Notes: a model not told the origin generated them from the sequence alone. Positions 8,400-16,676 are shown, counted from the first letter of the stretch. The stretch: 34,320 nt of DNA from Planctomycetota bacterium (GCA_020847695.1 JADLBP010000346.1:1-34320), one strand, 5' to 3'. Numbers and translations are program-made.

Positions 8400-8966
8400 A
8401 TGCCGCGCCTGTGCGTCCTGCTCGCCTCGCTCGTGCCGCTCTCGCTGGCGGTGCTGCTGCTCGCGGTCCACGCACCGCGCGGCGAGCGCGTCGAGCCCGC
8501 GTTCCTGTGCGCGGAGCATGCGTGCGGCTGTCGCGACGCCGAAGCGTGCCTGCGTGACTGCTGCTGCGCGCCGCGGCTTCCGCGCGCGAGCACCGCGCCG
8601 TCCGCGACCGAGCTCGCAACGGAATCCGTTGGAGCACGCGCCGGCACGCTCGCCGTCGCGGCGTTCGGCGAGCTCGCTTCCACGCCCCGGACCGGCGCCG
8701 CGCGGACGCGTGGGCCGGAGTCCGAGGCCGAGTTCGCGCACGACGCGCACCGAGAGCTCGTCCACGCGCGTTTCGCTCCGCTGCGCTGCGGCGGTCGCGG
8801 CGACGAGCGCGTGCACGCCGCGGGTCCGAGCGCGCCCGCGGCGATCGCGGAGTCCGACGCGCCGATCCGCGCACCGCGCGACGTACCCGAGCGCTTCGAG
8901 ACGCGGCCCGCCGAGCTCTGGAGCTCGCTCGCGCTCGCGACGCCGAGCCCGCCACCGCGCGCCTGA
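8400..8966 (+). CDS. Small exported or membrane-anchored Cys-rich protein, putative metal binding
   Basis: A 188-residue protein not matched to a named family. Residues 1-25 are a signal peptide or anchor (MPRLCVLLASLVPLSLAVLLL). Just after it is a dense Cys cluster: C37, H40, C42, C44, C50, C54, C55 and C56, written as LCAEHACGC then ACLRDCCCAP. The remaining 130 residues are rich in Ala, Arg and Pro and look disordered. Cys spacing of this kind suggests binding of copper or another soft metal, and the next two genes are Sco-like copper proteins, which supports the idea; it is inference. The start at 8400 follows a promoter-like sequence almost directly, with no Shine-Dalgarno. The long frame upstream of 8400 is antisense to ygiQ and is not real. 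The C-terminal part could be less certain than the first 60 residues. Confidence 0.6.
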   Translation: MPRLCVLLASLVPLSLAVLLLAVHAPRGERVEPAFLCAEHACGCRDAEACLRDCCCAPRLPRASTAPSATELATESVGARAGTLAVAAFGELASTPRTGAARTRGPESEAEFAHDAHRELVHARFAPLRCGGRGDERVHAAGPSAPAAIAESDAPIRAPRDVPERFETRPAELWSSLALATPSPPPRA

Positions 8967-9322
8967 CCGATCGCCGCGCCGCGCGGGCCCGCCGAGCACG
9001 CCTCGGAGCGGCGCCGCGCGATCGCGTTCGATCGCCGCGCGTTCGCGACGCGCGGCGCCCGAGTGGCGCGCGGACCGCGGGGCTGCGGCTCTCGCGCTCC
9101 GCGTCCAGCGCCGCGGCGCCCGCGCTGCGCACCCGGTCCGCTGCGCTCGCGAGTCGCGCCCGCGCGCTCGCTCGGTCCGCGCTCCGCGCCGACTCGCCGT
9201 CCGGCGATCGCCGCGGTTCGCGCTCCTCACGCGGACACCACGCGCGCTTCGACCCTACCGACCTGCGCGCGCCGACCCTTGCGCCGCGAAGCCCCACTCC
9301 TCCCGCTCCGAACCGACCCGCG
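8967..9322. other. 356-base extremely GC-rich gap with an inverted repeat
   Basis: No convincing gene on either strand; the frames crossing it are Arg/Ala/Pro-rich and lack recognisable motifs. It holds an 11-bp perfect inverted repeat (GGCGCCGCGCG at 9010-9020 and its complement at 9049-9059), with a further 5-bp pairing inside (9022-9026 with 9044-9048). There is no U-run after it. It may be an RNA structure between the Cys-rich and Sco-like genes, or a chance product of the base composition. Confidence 0.4.
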
Positions 9323-9955
9323 ATGCCCCGCACCCTCCGACTCTCGCCCGCACACGTGCTCGTGCTCGCGCTGCTCGCCGCGCTGCTCACCGCCGGCGCG
9401 GTGCTCGCGTGGCGCATCGCGAACGCGCGCGAGCCGATCGATTGGAGCCAAGCGCGCTCGATCGAGCCGCTCGAGCTCTCCGAGTTCGAGCTCGTCGACC
9501 TCGACGGCGCCGCGTTCGGCGACGCCGAGCTGCGCGGGCGCGTGTGGCTGCTCGACTTCGTCTCGTTGCAGTGCAGCGCGTGCGGACCGACCAGCGGCGC
9601 GCTCGCGGACCTGCAGGCGGCGCTCGCGCGCGAGGACATCGGCTTCGTCACCGTCGCGCTTTCGTGCGACGACGGCCCGGGCGCGCTGCGCTCGCACCAA
9701 CGCAGCTACCGCCGCGCCGATCCCGCGCGCTGGCGCATCCTGCTCGCCGATCGCGAGTACGTGCCACGGTTGGCGGTGCAGCTCGGCGTCGCGGCGAGCG
9801 AACGCCACGTGCTCGCCGGCCTGGTCGCGCCGAGGCCGCGCTTCTTCCTGATCGATCGCGAGGCCCGGGTGCGCGGCGCCTACGACGCGCGACGGGCTTC
9901 GGAACTCGCTTGGCTGGTCGCGGACGCGAACGCGCTCGCCGACGAGCCCCGTTGA
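9323..9955 (+). CDS. Sco/thioredoxin-fold membrane-anchored protein with CxxC
   Basis: A 210-residue protein with one N-terminal membrane segment (about residues 8-30) and a Sco/thioredoxin-like domain outside the membrane. The domain order FELVDLDGAAF, LRGRVWLLDFVSLQCSAC, FVTVALSCDD, RFFLIDREARVRGAY follows Sco1/SenC, the copper chaperones of cytochrome oxidase. However, the usual CxxxCP is C84-S-A-C87 (CxxC followed by GP), and the His that completes the copper site in Sco (before the FFLID strand) is absent; that region reads GLVAPRPRFFLID. It may thus be a thiol oxidoreductase serving the copper site of its neighbour rather than a copper carrier; this is inference. It is the first of a pair: the next gene starts 43 bases on. 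Confidence 0.78.
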   Translation: MPRTLRLSPAHVLVLALLAALLTAGAVLAWRIANAREPIDWSQARSIEPLELSEFELVDLDGAAFGDAELRGRVWLLDFVSLQCSACGPTSGALADLQAALAREDIGFVTVALSCDDGPGALRSHQRSYRRADPARWRILLADREYVPRLAVQLGVAASERHVLAGLVAPRPRFFLIDREARVRGAYDARRASELAWLVADANALADEPR

Positions 9956-9956
9956 C

Positions 9957-9962
9957 TACGCT
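9957..9962 (+). promoter_or_regulatory. -10-like hexamer TACGCT
   Basis: TACGCT right after the stop codon at 9953-9955 and 36 bases before ATG 9999. The 11-mer CTACGCTCCGC is identical to the one before the PrcB-domain gene (16791-16801). No good -35 is visible. The downstream gene may have this as an internal promoter or simply be co-transcribed. Confidence 0.3.
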
Positions 9963-9998
9963 CCGCTCTCGAACTTGGCTCGCTTTCCGAGAACTCCG

Positions 9999-11093
9999 AT
10001 GAACAAGCCGATCCTCTTCCTGCTCGCCGCGCTGGCGCTCGCCGGCGTGCTGCTCTGGCAAACGCTGCGCGACCCGCACGCGAGCGACGCCGCCGCGGAA
10101 CCGTCGTCCGCCGAGCTCCCGAAGTACTGGGACGTCCCCGATTTCGCGTTCACCGACCAACACGGCCGTCCGGTCGGCCCCAAGGACCTCCGCGGCTCCG
10201 TCTGGATCGCGAACTTCGTGTTCACGCAGTGCACCTCGATCTGCCCGACGATGAGCGGGAAGATGGTGCGCCTGCAGCGCGCGCTCGCGGAGCCCGAGCT
10301 GCGCTTCGTCTCGTTCTCCGTCGACCCGAAGAACGACACGCCGGAGGTGCTCGCGAGCTACGCGGAGCGTTGGAGCCCCGGCGAGACGCGCTGGGTGCTG
10401 CTCGCGACCGACGACGCCGGCCTCGAACGGACCGCGCGCGCGATCGGCGTCACCGTCGAGGCGAGCGACGACGTCGAGAACCCGATCCTGCACAGCAACC
10501 GCTTCTTCCTGATCGACCCGCGCGGCGTGGTGCGCGGCGTGTACTCGAGCGACGACGACGACGCGATGACGGCACTGCAATCCGACGCCGACGCGCTGCT
10601 CGAGCGCGAATTCCCAGGCCCGCGGCGCGCGCGCGCGGCGCTGGACGGCGCGGGGCTGTTCCAGGCCTACGGCTGCGCGGCGTGCCACTCCGACGCGAAG
10701 CTCGCGCCGCCGCTCGCCGGGCTCTTCGGACGCTCGGTCGCGCTCGACGGCGGAGCGACGCGCGTCGCCGACGAGGCCTACCTCGAGGAATCGATCGTCG
10801 ACCCGGCGGCCCAGCTCGTGCTCGGCTATCGCCCGACGATGCCCGCCTACGGCACGGCGCTCGGCGCGGAAGAGCTCGCGCGCCTGGTCGCGCACGTCCG
10901 CAGGCTCGAAGCGCCGGCGGGTGCCGCCGCGCCGGAGACGCCGATCGAGGCCAAGGACCCGGTCTGCCGCATGAAAGTGACCGCGGTGTCCGACACGCCG
11001 ACGTGCGAGTTCGAAGGCCGCCGGTTCTGGTTCTGCTGCGAGGACTGCCTGATCGAGTTCCAGCAGGATCCGGCGAAGTTCGCGAACCGCTAG
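9999..11093 (+). CDS. Sco1 - cytochrome c - YHS domain fusion protein
   Basis: A 364-residue protein joining three copper/haem modules. Residues 5-21 form a membrane anchor. Residues 40-205 are a complete Sco1/SenC domain with C78-TSI-C82-P, DPKNDTPEV and H165 in ILHSNRFFLID, the three copper ligands of the family. Residues 211-310 are a class I cytochrome c: CAACH at 225-229 for covalent haem and M281 in TMPAYG as likely sixth ligand. Residues 319-364 are a YHS/TRASH-like metal-binding domain, KDPVCRMKV then FWFCCEDC (C323, C346, C347, C350). Sco proteins deliver copper to the CuA site of cytochrome oxidase; a fused cytochrome could reduce copper or the thiols, and the YHS domain could bind or sense metal. 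That division of labour is inference. ATG 9999 gives the proper anchor; an upstream TTG at 9975 is less likely. No oxidase subunits lie in the window. Confidence 0.92.
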   Translation: MNKPILFLLAALALAGVLLWQTLRDPHASDAAAEPSSAELPKYWDVPDFAFTDQHGRPVGPKDLRGSVWIANFVFTQCTSICPTMSGKMVRLQRALAEPELRFVSFSVDPKNDTPEVLASYAERWSPGETRWVLLATDDAGLERTARAIGVTVEASDDVENPILHSNRFFLIDPRGVVRGVYSSDDDDAMTALQSDADALLEREFPGPRRARAALDGAGLFQAYGCAACHSDAKLAPPLAGLFGRSVALDGGATRVADEAYLEESIVDPAAQLVLGYRPTMPAYGTALGAEELARLVAHVRRLEAPAGAAAPETPIEAKDPVCRMKVTAVSDTPTCEFEGRRFWFCCEDCLIEFQQDPAKFANR

Positions 11094-11112
11094 AACGCCG
11101 CCGGGCTGTTCC

Positions 11113-11118
11113 TAAGAT
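11113..11118 (+). promoter_or_regulatory. -10-like hexamer TAAGAT
   Basis: TAAGAT in the 183-base gap before the DUF1800 gene, about 158 bases before its ATG. No matching -35. Weak, but it is one of the few A/T-containing hexamers in this gap. Confidence 0.25.
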
Positions 11119-11276
11119 GCAACGGCCGGAGCGCGCCGCCGCGCTCCCCGCGCCGTCCCGCTTCCGCAATTGCTCGCGCGCGACCGCTCCAGCGCGCTCG
11201 CGGCGGTGTCGAAAGCGTCTACGGCGCGTTGGGGGCGACGGGCAGTCGGCGTCGCGACCTTCGGCCGAACGCGATC

Positions 11277-12908
11277 ATGTCGTCGAGCGTCATCAGGCAT
11301 TGGACGAGCGCATCCCTCCTCGCCGCCGCGGCGTGGACGGGCTCGTGCGGCGGCGGAGGCGGCGGCGCGTCGCCGGTCGAGGAACCGACCGGTCCCGGCT
11401 CGGTGGTCGGCGCGAGCGGCGATCTCGCGCTCGCGGGCCACGTGTTGCGCCGCACGACCTTCGGCGCGACGCCCGAGCTGCTCGACGAGCTCGTCGGCCA
11501 AGGCACCGGAGCGTGGCTGAACCGCCAGCTCGATCCGCAATCGATCCCTCTCGACGAGAGCCCGCGCCTGCTCGCGCTGCGCGCGCTGATCCCCGAGCCC
11601 GCGAGCGAACTCGACACGCCGACGCAGGGGCAGTTGGTCGGCTGGCGGCTCGCGCACGCGCTCTACTCGCCGCGCCAGCTCGAAGAGCAGCTCGTCGACT
11701 TCTGGGAAAGCCACTTCAACACGTTCTGGTTCCGGGTGCAGCCGTTCACCGGCTCGAACACGACCACGAACTGGTTCGAGTGGCGCGAGAGCGAGCTCTT
11801 CCGCGCCCACGCGCTGGGTTCGTTCCACCAACTGTTGATCGACAGCGCGACCAGCCCCGCGATGCTGATCATGCTCGACAACGTGATGAACGTCGCGTGG
11901 AACCCGAACGAGAACTACGCGCGTGAGCTGCTCGAGCTGCACACGCTCGGCGTCGACCACGGCTACACGCAAGCCGACGTCGTCGAGCTCGCGCGGTGCT
12001 TCACCGGTTGGGGACTCTGCCAGGTCGCGCCGGGTTCGATCGACGATCCGCTCGCGCCCTGCGGCGGCGCGCCCGGAGATCGCTGGGCGTTCCACTTCGA
12101 CGCCGCGTTGCACGACGGCGGAGCGAAGCGGCTGTTCGCCGGCAAGAAGTACCAGCTCGACCTGCCCGCGCGAGCCGGCGCCGACGGCCTGCAGGACGGC
12201 TTCGACGTGCTCGCGCACCTCGCGGGGATGTCGCTGTGCGCCGAGTTCGTCAGCACCAAGCTCGTGCAGCGCTTCGTCTCCGACGACGCGCCCGCGGACC
12301 TGGTCGCCGAGTGCGTCAAGCGTTGGAAAGCGACCGACGGCTCGATCCGCGAAGTGCTCGTCGTGATCTTCAACTCGCCGTACTTCCACGACGGCTCGCG
12401 CTTCTGGACCAAGGTGCCGACGCCGCTCGAGAGCCTGGCGACGACGATCCGCGCGTTCGACGGCGAGCTGTCGACGCTCGGCCAGCTCACGCGGCTACAA
12501 GAGTGGCTCGACGGCACGTTGAACCAGAAGCTCTTCCGTTGGGACACGCCCGACGGCTATCCGGAGGCCGGTGAGAAGCAGCTCGGCACCGCCAAAGTGC
12601 TCGAGCGCGTGCGCTTCAACGCGACGCTCGCGCTCGGCGACGCACTCGACCCGACGTGGGATCTGCGCGCGTGGCTCGTCGCGCACGCGATCGCGCTCGA
12701 CGACCCGGCGGCGATCGTCGATGCGTACGTGCGCGTGCTCTTCCAAGGCGCGATCGACGCCGAGGCGCGCGACGCCGCGATCCAGTTCCTCGCCACCGAC
12801 GACACCGGCGCGGTCGCGCCGCTCGACCCCGCGGCATCGGATTGGGACGGGCGCGTTCGCCTGACCGCCGCATTCGTCGCATCGCTCCCGGAGGCGCTCC
12901 AGCAATGA
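11277..12908 (+). CDS. DUF1800 family lipoprotein
   Basis: A 543-residue DUF1800 protein. The N-terminus (MSSSVIRHWTSASLLAAAAWTGSC followed by Gly repeats) reads as a lipoprotein signal with the modified Cys at the end of TGSC. Family landmarks are HVLRRTTFGATPELLDEL, WLNRQLDP, FWESHFNTFW, NYARELLELHTLGVD, VVELARCFTGWG, and KLVQRFVSDD. The biochemical role of DUF1800 is not known; it is characteristically encoded beside DUF1501, as here, and the pair is frequent in planctomycetes. The gene ends in ATGA, overlapping the DUF1501 start, so the two are very likely translationally coupled. ATG 11277 was preferred over GTG-type starts further up because it begins the signal sequence. Confidence 0.92.
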   Translation: MSSSVIRHWTSASLLAAAAWTGSCGGGGGGASPVEEPTGPGSVVGASGDLALAGHVLRRTTFGATPELLDELVGQGTGAWLNRQLDPQSIPLDESPRLLALRALIPEPASELDTPTQGQLVGWRLAHALYSPRQLEEQLVDFWESHFNTFWFRVQPFTGSNTTTNWFEWRESELFRAHALGSFHQLLIDSATSPAMLIMLDNVMNVAWNPNENYARELLELHTLGVDHGYTQADVVELARCFTGWGLCQVAPGSIDDPLAPCGGAPGDRWAFHFDAALHDGGAKRLFAGKKYQLDLPARAGADGLQDGFDVLAHLAGMSLCAEFVSTKLVQRFVSDDAPADLVAECVKRWKATDGSIREVLVVIFNSPYFHDGSRFWTKVPTPLESLATTIRAFDGELSTLGQLTRLQEWLDGTLNQKLFRWDTPDGYPEAGEKQLGTAKVLERVRFNATLALGDALDPTWDLRAWLVAHAIALDDPAAIVDAYVRVLFQGAIDAEARDAAIQFLATDDTGAVAPLDPAASDWDGRVRLTAAFVASLPEALQQ

Positions 12909-14266
12909 GCCGACGACGCGCGAACACCTTCGACCGCCGCAGCCTGCTCGGATGGAGCGGAGCGAGCGCGCTCGGTCTGCTCGGCGCGCTCGGTGCGCCC
13001 GCGCCGCTCTTCGCACGCGCGCGCGCCGGGGTGCCCGGGGGTCCGGGGGGTCGCAAGCTCCTGACGATCTTCCTGCGCGGCGGCAACGACGCGCTCAACA
13101 CGATCGTGCCGTTGCACGACGCCGACTACCTCGCGCCGACGACCCGACCGACGCTCGCGCTCGCGCCGAACCAGTGCATCGATCTCGGCAACGGAGCCGC
13201 GGCGTTCCACCCCGCGCTCGCGAAGCTGAAGACGGTCTACGACCTCGGCTCGGTCGCCGCGATCCAGCGCGTCGGCTACCCGGACCCGACGCTCTCGCAC
13301 TTCAGCGGCCAACAGTTCGTCGAGACCGCGAAGCCCGGCGACTACGAGTTCCGCGAAGGCTGGACCGCGCGTTGGGCGGCGCACTCCGCGCCGAGCGGCA
13401 GCGCGCTCTCCGCGGTCAGCGTCTCGCCGCAGTTGATGATGCAATTCTCCGGCGCGAAGGTGCTGCCGCACGTGCCGTCGCTCGCCGAGTACGCGACCGG
13501 CGGCGATCCCGCGAGCTCGAAGCTCTTCGGCGACGCGACCAGCGGACTCTTCGCGCGCTACGCCGCGCCGACGACCGGCGCGAACTTCGACCCGTTGGTG
13601 CACGCGACCGGCGACGCGCTGGGCGCGAGCTTGGCCGAGCTCGCCGCGATGCCTGCGTACACGCCGCTCGACGGCTCGTTCCCGGAGACCCTGCCCGAGC
13701 TCGTCTCGCACGGCTTGCCGGCGGCGGATTGGGCGCTCGACTTCTTCCTCGAGCTGCGCGACGCCGTGCACGTGCTGAAGCACTCGTCGGCGACCGTCGT
13801 CGGCGTCGAGATCCCGGGCTTCGACACGCACGCCGCGCAAGGCACGCTCGCCGGACCGCACGCGGACCGGCTCGCGGTGCTCGCGCACGCGCTGCGAGCG
13901 CTGTGGAACGAGACCGAGCTCGATCTCTGGCCCGATCTCGTCTGCGTCGTGCAGTCGGAGTTCGGCCGCACGTCGGCCGAGAACGGCAGCGCGGGCACCG
14001 ACCACGGCCACGCCGGCGCGGCGCTGGTCGTCGGCGGTCCGGTGCAAGGCGGCGTCCACCACTGCGATCCGGCGAGTTGGCCGAGCGGCGCCACCCTCTT
14101 CGAGACCGACGGGCGTTACGTCGCTCACCGGACCGACTTCCGCGCGGTGCTCGCAGAAGTCCTCGAGCGCCACCTGCTGCTCACGCCGCCCGAGCTCGAC
14201 CTGGTGCTCCCCGGCTGGAGCAGCTTGGCCGGCCCGACGTTCACGCCGCTCGGGCTGATTTCGTAG
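12905..14266 (+). CDS. DUF1501 family protein, Tat-exported
   Basis: A 453-residue DUF1501 protein, a family related to the alkaline phosphatase/sulfatase fold with no established substrate. The N-terminus FDRRSLLGWSGASALGLLGAL is a twin-arginine signal peptide, suggesting that it folds in the cytoplasm before export. Family landmarks are LTIFLRGGNDALNTIVP near residue 52, LSHFSGQQFVET, GVEIPGFDTH, VVQSEFGRTSAENGSAGTDHGHAG, all of which are well preserved. In the fold, the D-T-H and D-H-G-H residues sit where alkaline phosphatase superfamily members bind metal; whether they do here is inference. It overlaps the upstream DUF1800 gene by 4 bases, forming a two-gene operon. Confidence 0.93.
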   Translation: MSRRRANTFDRRSLLGWSGASALGLLGALGAPAPLFARARAGVPGGPGGRKLLTIFLRGGNDALNTIVPLHDADYLAPTTRPTLALAPNQCIDLGNGAAAFHPALAKLKTVYDLGSVAAIQRVGYPDPTLSHFSGQQFVETAKPGDYEFREGWTARWAAHSAPSGSALSAVSVSPQLMMQFSGAKVLPHVPSLAEYATGGDPASSKLFGDATSGLFARYAAPTTGANFDPLVHATGDALGASLAELAAMPAYTPLDGSFPETLPELVSHGLPAADWALDFFLELRDAVHVLKHSSATVVGVEIPGFDTHAAQGTLAGPHADRLAVLAHALRALWNETELDLWPDLVCVVQSEFGRTSAENGSAGTDHGHAGAALVVGGPVQGGVHHCDPASWPSGATLFETDGRYVAHRTDFRAVLAEVLERHLLLTPPELDLVLPGWSSLAGPTFTPLGLIS

Positions 14267-14271
14267 GCGTC

Positions 14272-14300
14272 GCTCCCGACCCGCGCTCTGGGTCGCGAGC
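14272..14300 (+). terminator. Possible terminator hairpin after the DUF1501 gene
   Basis: An 11-bp stem with one mismatch (14272-14282 with 14290-14300) and a 7-base loop, starting 6 bases after the stop codon. The following bases are AAAATC, not a T-run, so termination is uncertain. Confidence 0.4.
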
Positions 14301-14381
14301 AAAATCAAGACGCGCGTCGCTGGAGGCCCTCCGCTTTCGTGCGCAGCATGTCGGCAGGTGTCGGCGTTCCGAGTCCGGACG

Positions 14382-14387
14382 TAGGAT
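14382..14387 (+). promoter_or_regulatory. -10-like hexamer TAGGAT
   Basis: TAGGAT within a relatively A/T-rich patch (GTAGGATTTCTCAAATC), about 90 bases before ATG 14478. A TGTCGG 17 bases upstream is a weak -35 candidate. Confidence 0.35.
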
Positions 14388-14477
14388 TTCTCAAATCTCG
14401 CGGAGTTCGCGGTCGGGTTCATTTCGAGTCCGAGCACGACTCCCCAGTGGTTCCGTCCTGCACTCAGAGGTCTTCCC

Positions 14478-16676
14478 ATGTTGCGATCCATGCTGACAGC
14501 AGCGATCGGATTGCTTTGCTCGCAGGCGTTCGCGCAAGACGCGGACATCTTCGACAACGCTCCGACTCCGAAGTACGCCGGCGTCTATCACGTCGCGTCG
14601 CAGACCTTCACGCCGGCCAAAGACGTGCCGGTCGACTTCTTCGTCGACAACCAAGTCATCTACAACGCGAACTGCAGCCCGACCCAGTTCAGCTCGCTGC
14701 TGAACAGCTCGATCGTGATCGACGACGGTCGACTCGCCGCGCCGAACACCCCCGCGCCGAACGAAGGCACTCGCAGCTCGTACCGCGTCAACAAGTTCGA
14801 GATCGCGTACGTCACTCGCGAGGTCGCCGGCGCCACCATGGAAGTGCGCTTCTGGAACGACTACGACGACTGCCAGACGTTCGCACTCGCCGGCTCGCCG
14901 ACCGCGACGTTCTCGGTCACGGGCCCCGGAGCGACCGCGCAAGGTACCGCGACCGGCTGGATCCTGACCGTCGATCTCACCGGCCTCGAGTTCTGCATGT
15001 CGGCCGAAGCGAACGGCACGTACGAAGGCGCCGACACGCTCGACGGCTTCGGCTACGGCCTGACGATGCTGAACCAACTCGGCACGACGACGACGGCGTG
15101 CGGCGGCTTCTTCTTGCAGGGCCAACCCGGCGGCGCGATCGGCCAGTGCCCGACCGGCAACGGCACGTACTACAAGAACCCGCTGCCCGGATCCGGAACC
15201 GGACTCGGCAACGACAACCTGTTCCGTCGCGACGGCGCGGGCGGTCAGACGAGCGGCTGCTTCCTGTTCAGCACCACCGGCACCCCCCACGCCGGCTTCT
15301 ACATGCGGATCTGGGGCGACCTCGACGATTGCTCGTGCGCGCCGAACGACTTCGACAACGACGGCACGGTCGACTGCCTCGACGGCTGCCCGAACGATCC
15401 GGCAAAGACGAGCCCCGGCGTCTGTGGCTGCAACCAAGTCGAGATCGACACCGACGGTGACGGCACCTTCGATTGCGTCGACGGCTGCCCGACCGACCCC
15501 ACGAAGATCGCTCCGGGCCAGTGCGGCTGCGGCAATCCGGACACCGACTCCGATGGTGACGGCACGGCCGATTGCATCGACGGCTGCCCGGCCGACCCGG
15601 CGAAGATCGCTGCCGGAGTGTGCGGCTGCGGCAATCCGGACACCGATTCGGACGGCGACGGCACCGCGGACTGCATCGATGGCTGCCCGGCCGACCCGGC
15701 CAAGACCGACCCTGGCGTCTGCGGGTGCGGCGTGATCGACTTCGACTCGGACTTCGACGGCGTCGAGGACTGCATCGATGCGTGCCCGGGTGACCCGAAC
15801 AAGTGGGTCGATCCGGGTCAGTGCGGTTGCGGCAACCCCGAGACCGATACCGACGGCGACGGCACGGCGGACTGCAACGACGGATGCCCGACCGACCCGG
15901 CGAAGACCGCTCCGGGAGTCTGCGGCTGCAACGTCGCCGACACCGATTCGGACGGCGACGGCACGGCGGACTGCATCGACGGATGCCCGGCGGATCCGAG
16001 CAAGACGAACCCGGGCTCGTGCGGTTGCGGCAACCCCGAGACCGACACCGACGGCGACGGCGTCGCGGATTGCGTCGACAACTGCGACACGATCGCCAAC
16101 CCGGGCCAAGAAGACTGCAACGGAAACGGCACGGGCGACCCGTGCGACGTCGCCGGCGGCTACTCGTTCGACGTCAACTTCAACGGCACGCCGGACGACT
16201 GCGAGCCGGGCGTCGGCACGCCGTTCTGCTTCGGCGACGGAAGCGGCACGGCTTGCCCGTGCGGCAACACCGGCAGCACCGGTCACGGTTGCGCGAACTC
16301 GCTGACCGCGGGCGGTCTGCTCTACAACCTCGGCGGCAACAGCGTCGGTGCCGGTGACACCGACATGTACGCGATCCGCCTGCCGACCAACATCAACGGC
16401 CTGGTGTACATGGGCACCAGCCAGACCGCGTTCGGCGCGGGCGTCGCGAGCTACGACGGTCTGCGTTGCGTCGCCGGCTTCACCAAGCGCTTCGCGCTGA
16501 CGAACTCGGGATCGAACGGCGTGATCAACCTGCTCGACCCGGCGAGCGTCCACCCGTCGGTTCTGATCCCGGGTACGACCTGGTTCTTCCAGTGCTCGTA
16601 CCGCGACGGCGGCTCGAGCCCTTGCAACAAGTTCGCGAACTACACGAACGCGTTGCGCATCGACTTCCTGCCGTGA
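14478..16676 (+). CDS. Secreted protein with Cys-rich thrombospondin type 3-like repeats
   Basis: A 732-residue secreted protein. Signal peptide 1-20 is cut after SQAFA, leaving QDADIF. Residues 21-285 form a unique beta-rich domain (for example YHVASQTFTPAKDVPVDFFV and MEVRFWNDYDDC) that I do not recognise. Residues 290-556 hold about seven 33-residue units of the type DTDGDGTADCIDGCPADPAK then PGVCGCG, resembling thrombospondin type 3 calcium-binding repeats with an added C-G-C; many Asp residues at alternating positions imply calcium binding and the Cys pairs imply disulfides. Residues 583-732 form a C-terminal domain starting FCFGDGSGTACPCGN, related to the tail of the metalloprotease at 1494. 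Surface or matrix location is likely; no enzyme motif is visible. CAGAGG lies 7 bases before the ATG; a strong terminator follows. Confidence 0.85.
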   Translation: MLRSMLTAAIGLLCSQAFAQDADIFDNAPTPKYAGVYHVASQTFTPAKDVPVDFFVDNQVIYNANCSPTQFSSLLNSSIVIDDGRLAAPNTPAPNEGTRSSYRVNKFEIAYVTREVAGATMEVRFWNDYDDCQTFALAGSPTATFSVTGPGATAQGTATGWILTVDLTGLEFCMSAEANGTYEGADTLDGFGYGLTMLNQLGTTTTACGGFFLQGQPGGAIGQCPTGNGTYYKNPLPGSGTGLGNDNLFRRDGAGGQTSGCFLFSTTGTPHAGFYMRIWGDLDDCSCAPNDFDNDGTVDCLDGCPNDPAKTSPGVCGCNQVEIDTDGDGTFDCVDGCPTDPTKIAPGQCGCGNPDTDSDGDGTADCIDGCPADPAKIAAGVCGCGNPDTDSDGDGTADCIDGCPADPAKTDPGVCGCGVIDFDSDFDGVEDCIDACPGDPNKWVDPGQCGCGNPETDTDGDGTADCNDGCPTDPAKTAPGVCGCNVADTDSDGDGTADCIDGCPADPSKTNPGSCGCGNPETDTDGDGVADCVDNCDTIANPGQEDCNGNGTGDPCDVAGGYSFDVNFNGTPDDCEPGVGTPFCFGDGSGTACPCGNTGSTGHGCANSLTAGGLLYNLGGNSVGAGDTDMYAIRLPTNINGLVYMGTSQTAFGAGVASYDGLRCVAGFTKRFALTNSGSNGVINLLDPASVHPSVLIPGTTWFFQCSYRDGGSSPCNKFANYTNALRIDFLP
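15347..16147 (+). repeat. Tandem 99-bp coding repeats (Asp/Cys-rich, TSP3-like)
   Basis: About seven complete units plus one diverged unit of 99-102 bp inside the gene at 14478-16676. Each unit encodes D-(T/S)-D-G-D-G-x-x-D-C-x-D-G-C-P-x-D-P and then a G-x-C-G-C turn. Units are in frame and highly similar. This is protein repeat DNA, not a CRISPR array: there are no unique spacers. Confidence 0.9.

Noticed and set aside
8259-9230. N-terminal extension of the YgiQ frame
   Set aside because: Arg-rich, not conserved in YgiQ proteins, and overlaps the Cys-rich gene on the other strand.
15347-16147. Regular 99-bp repeats considered as a CRISPR-like or satellite array
   Set aside because: All repeats are in frame and encode the Asp/Cys unit; no unique spacers and no cas genes.
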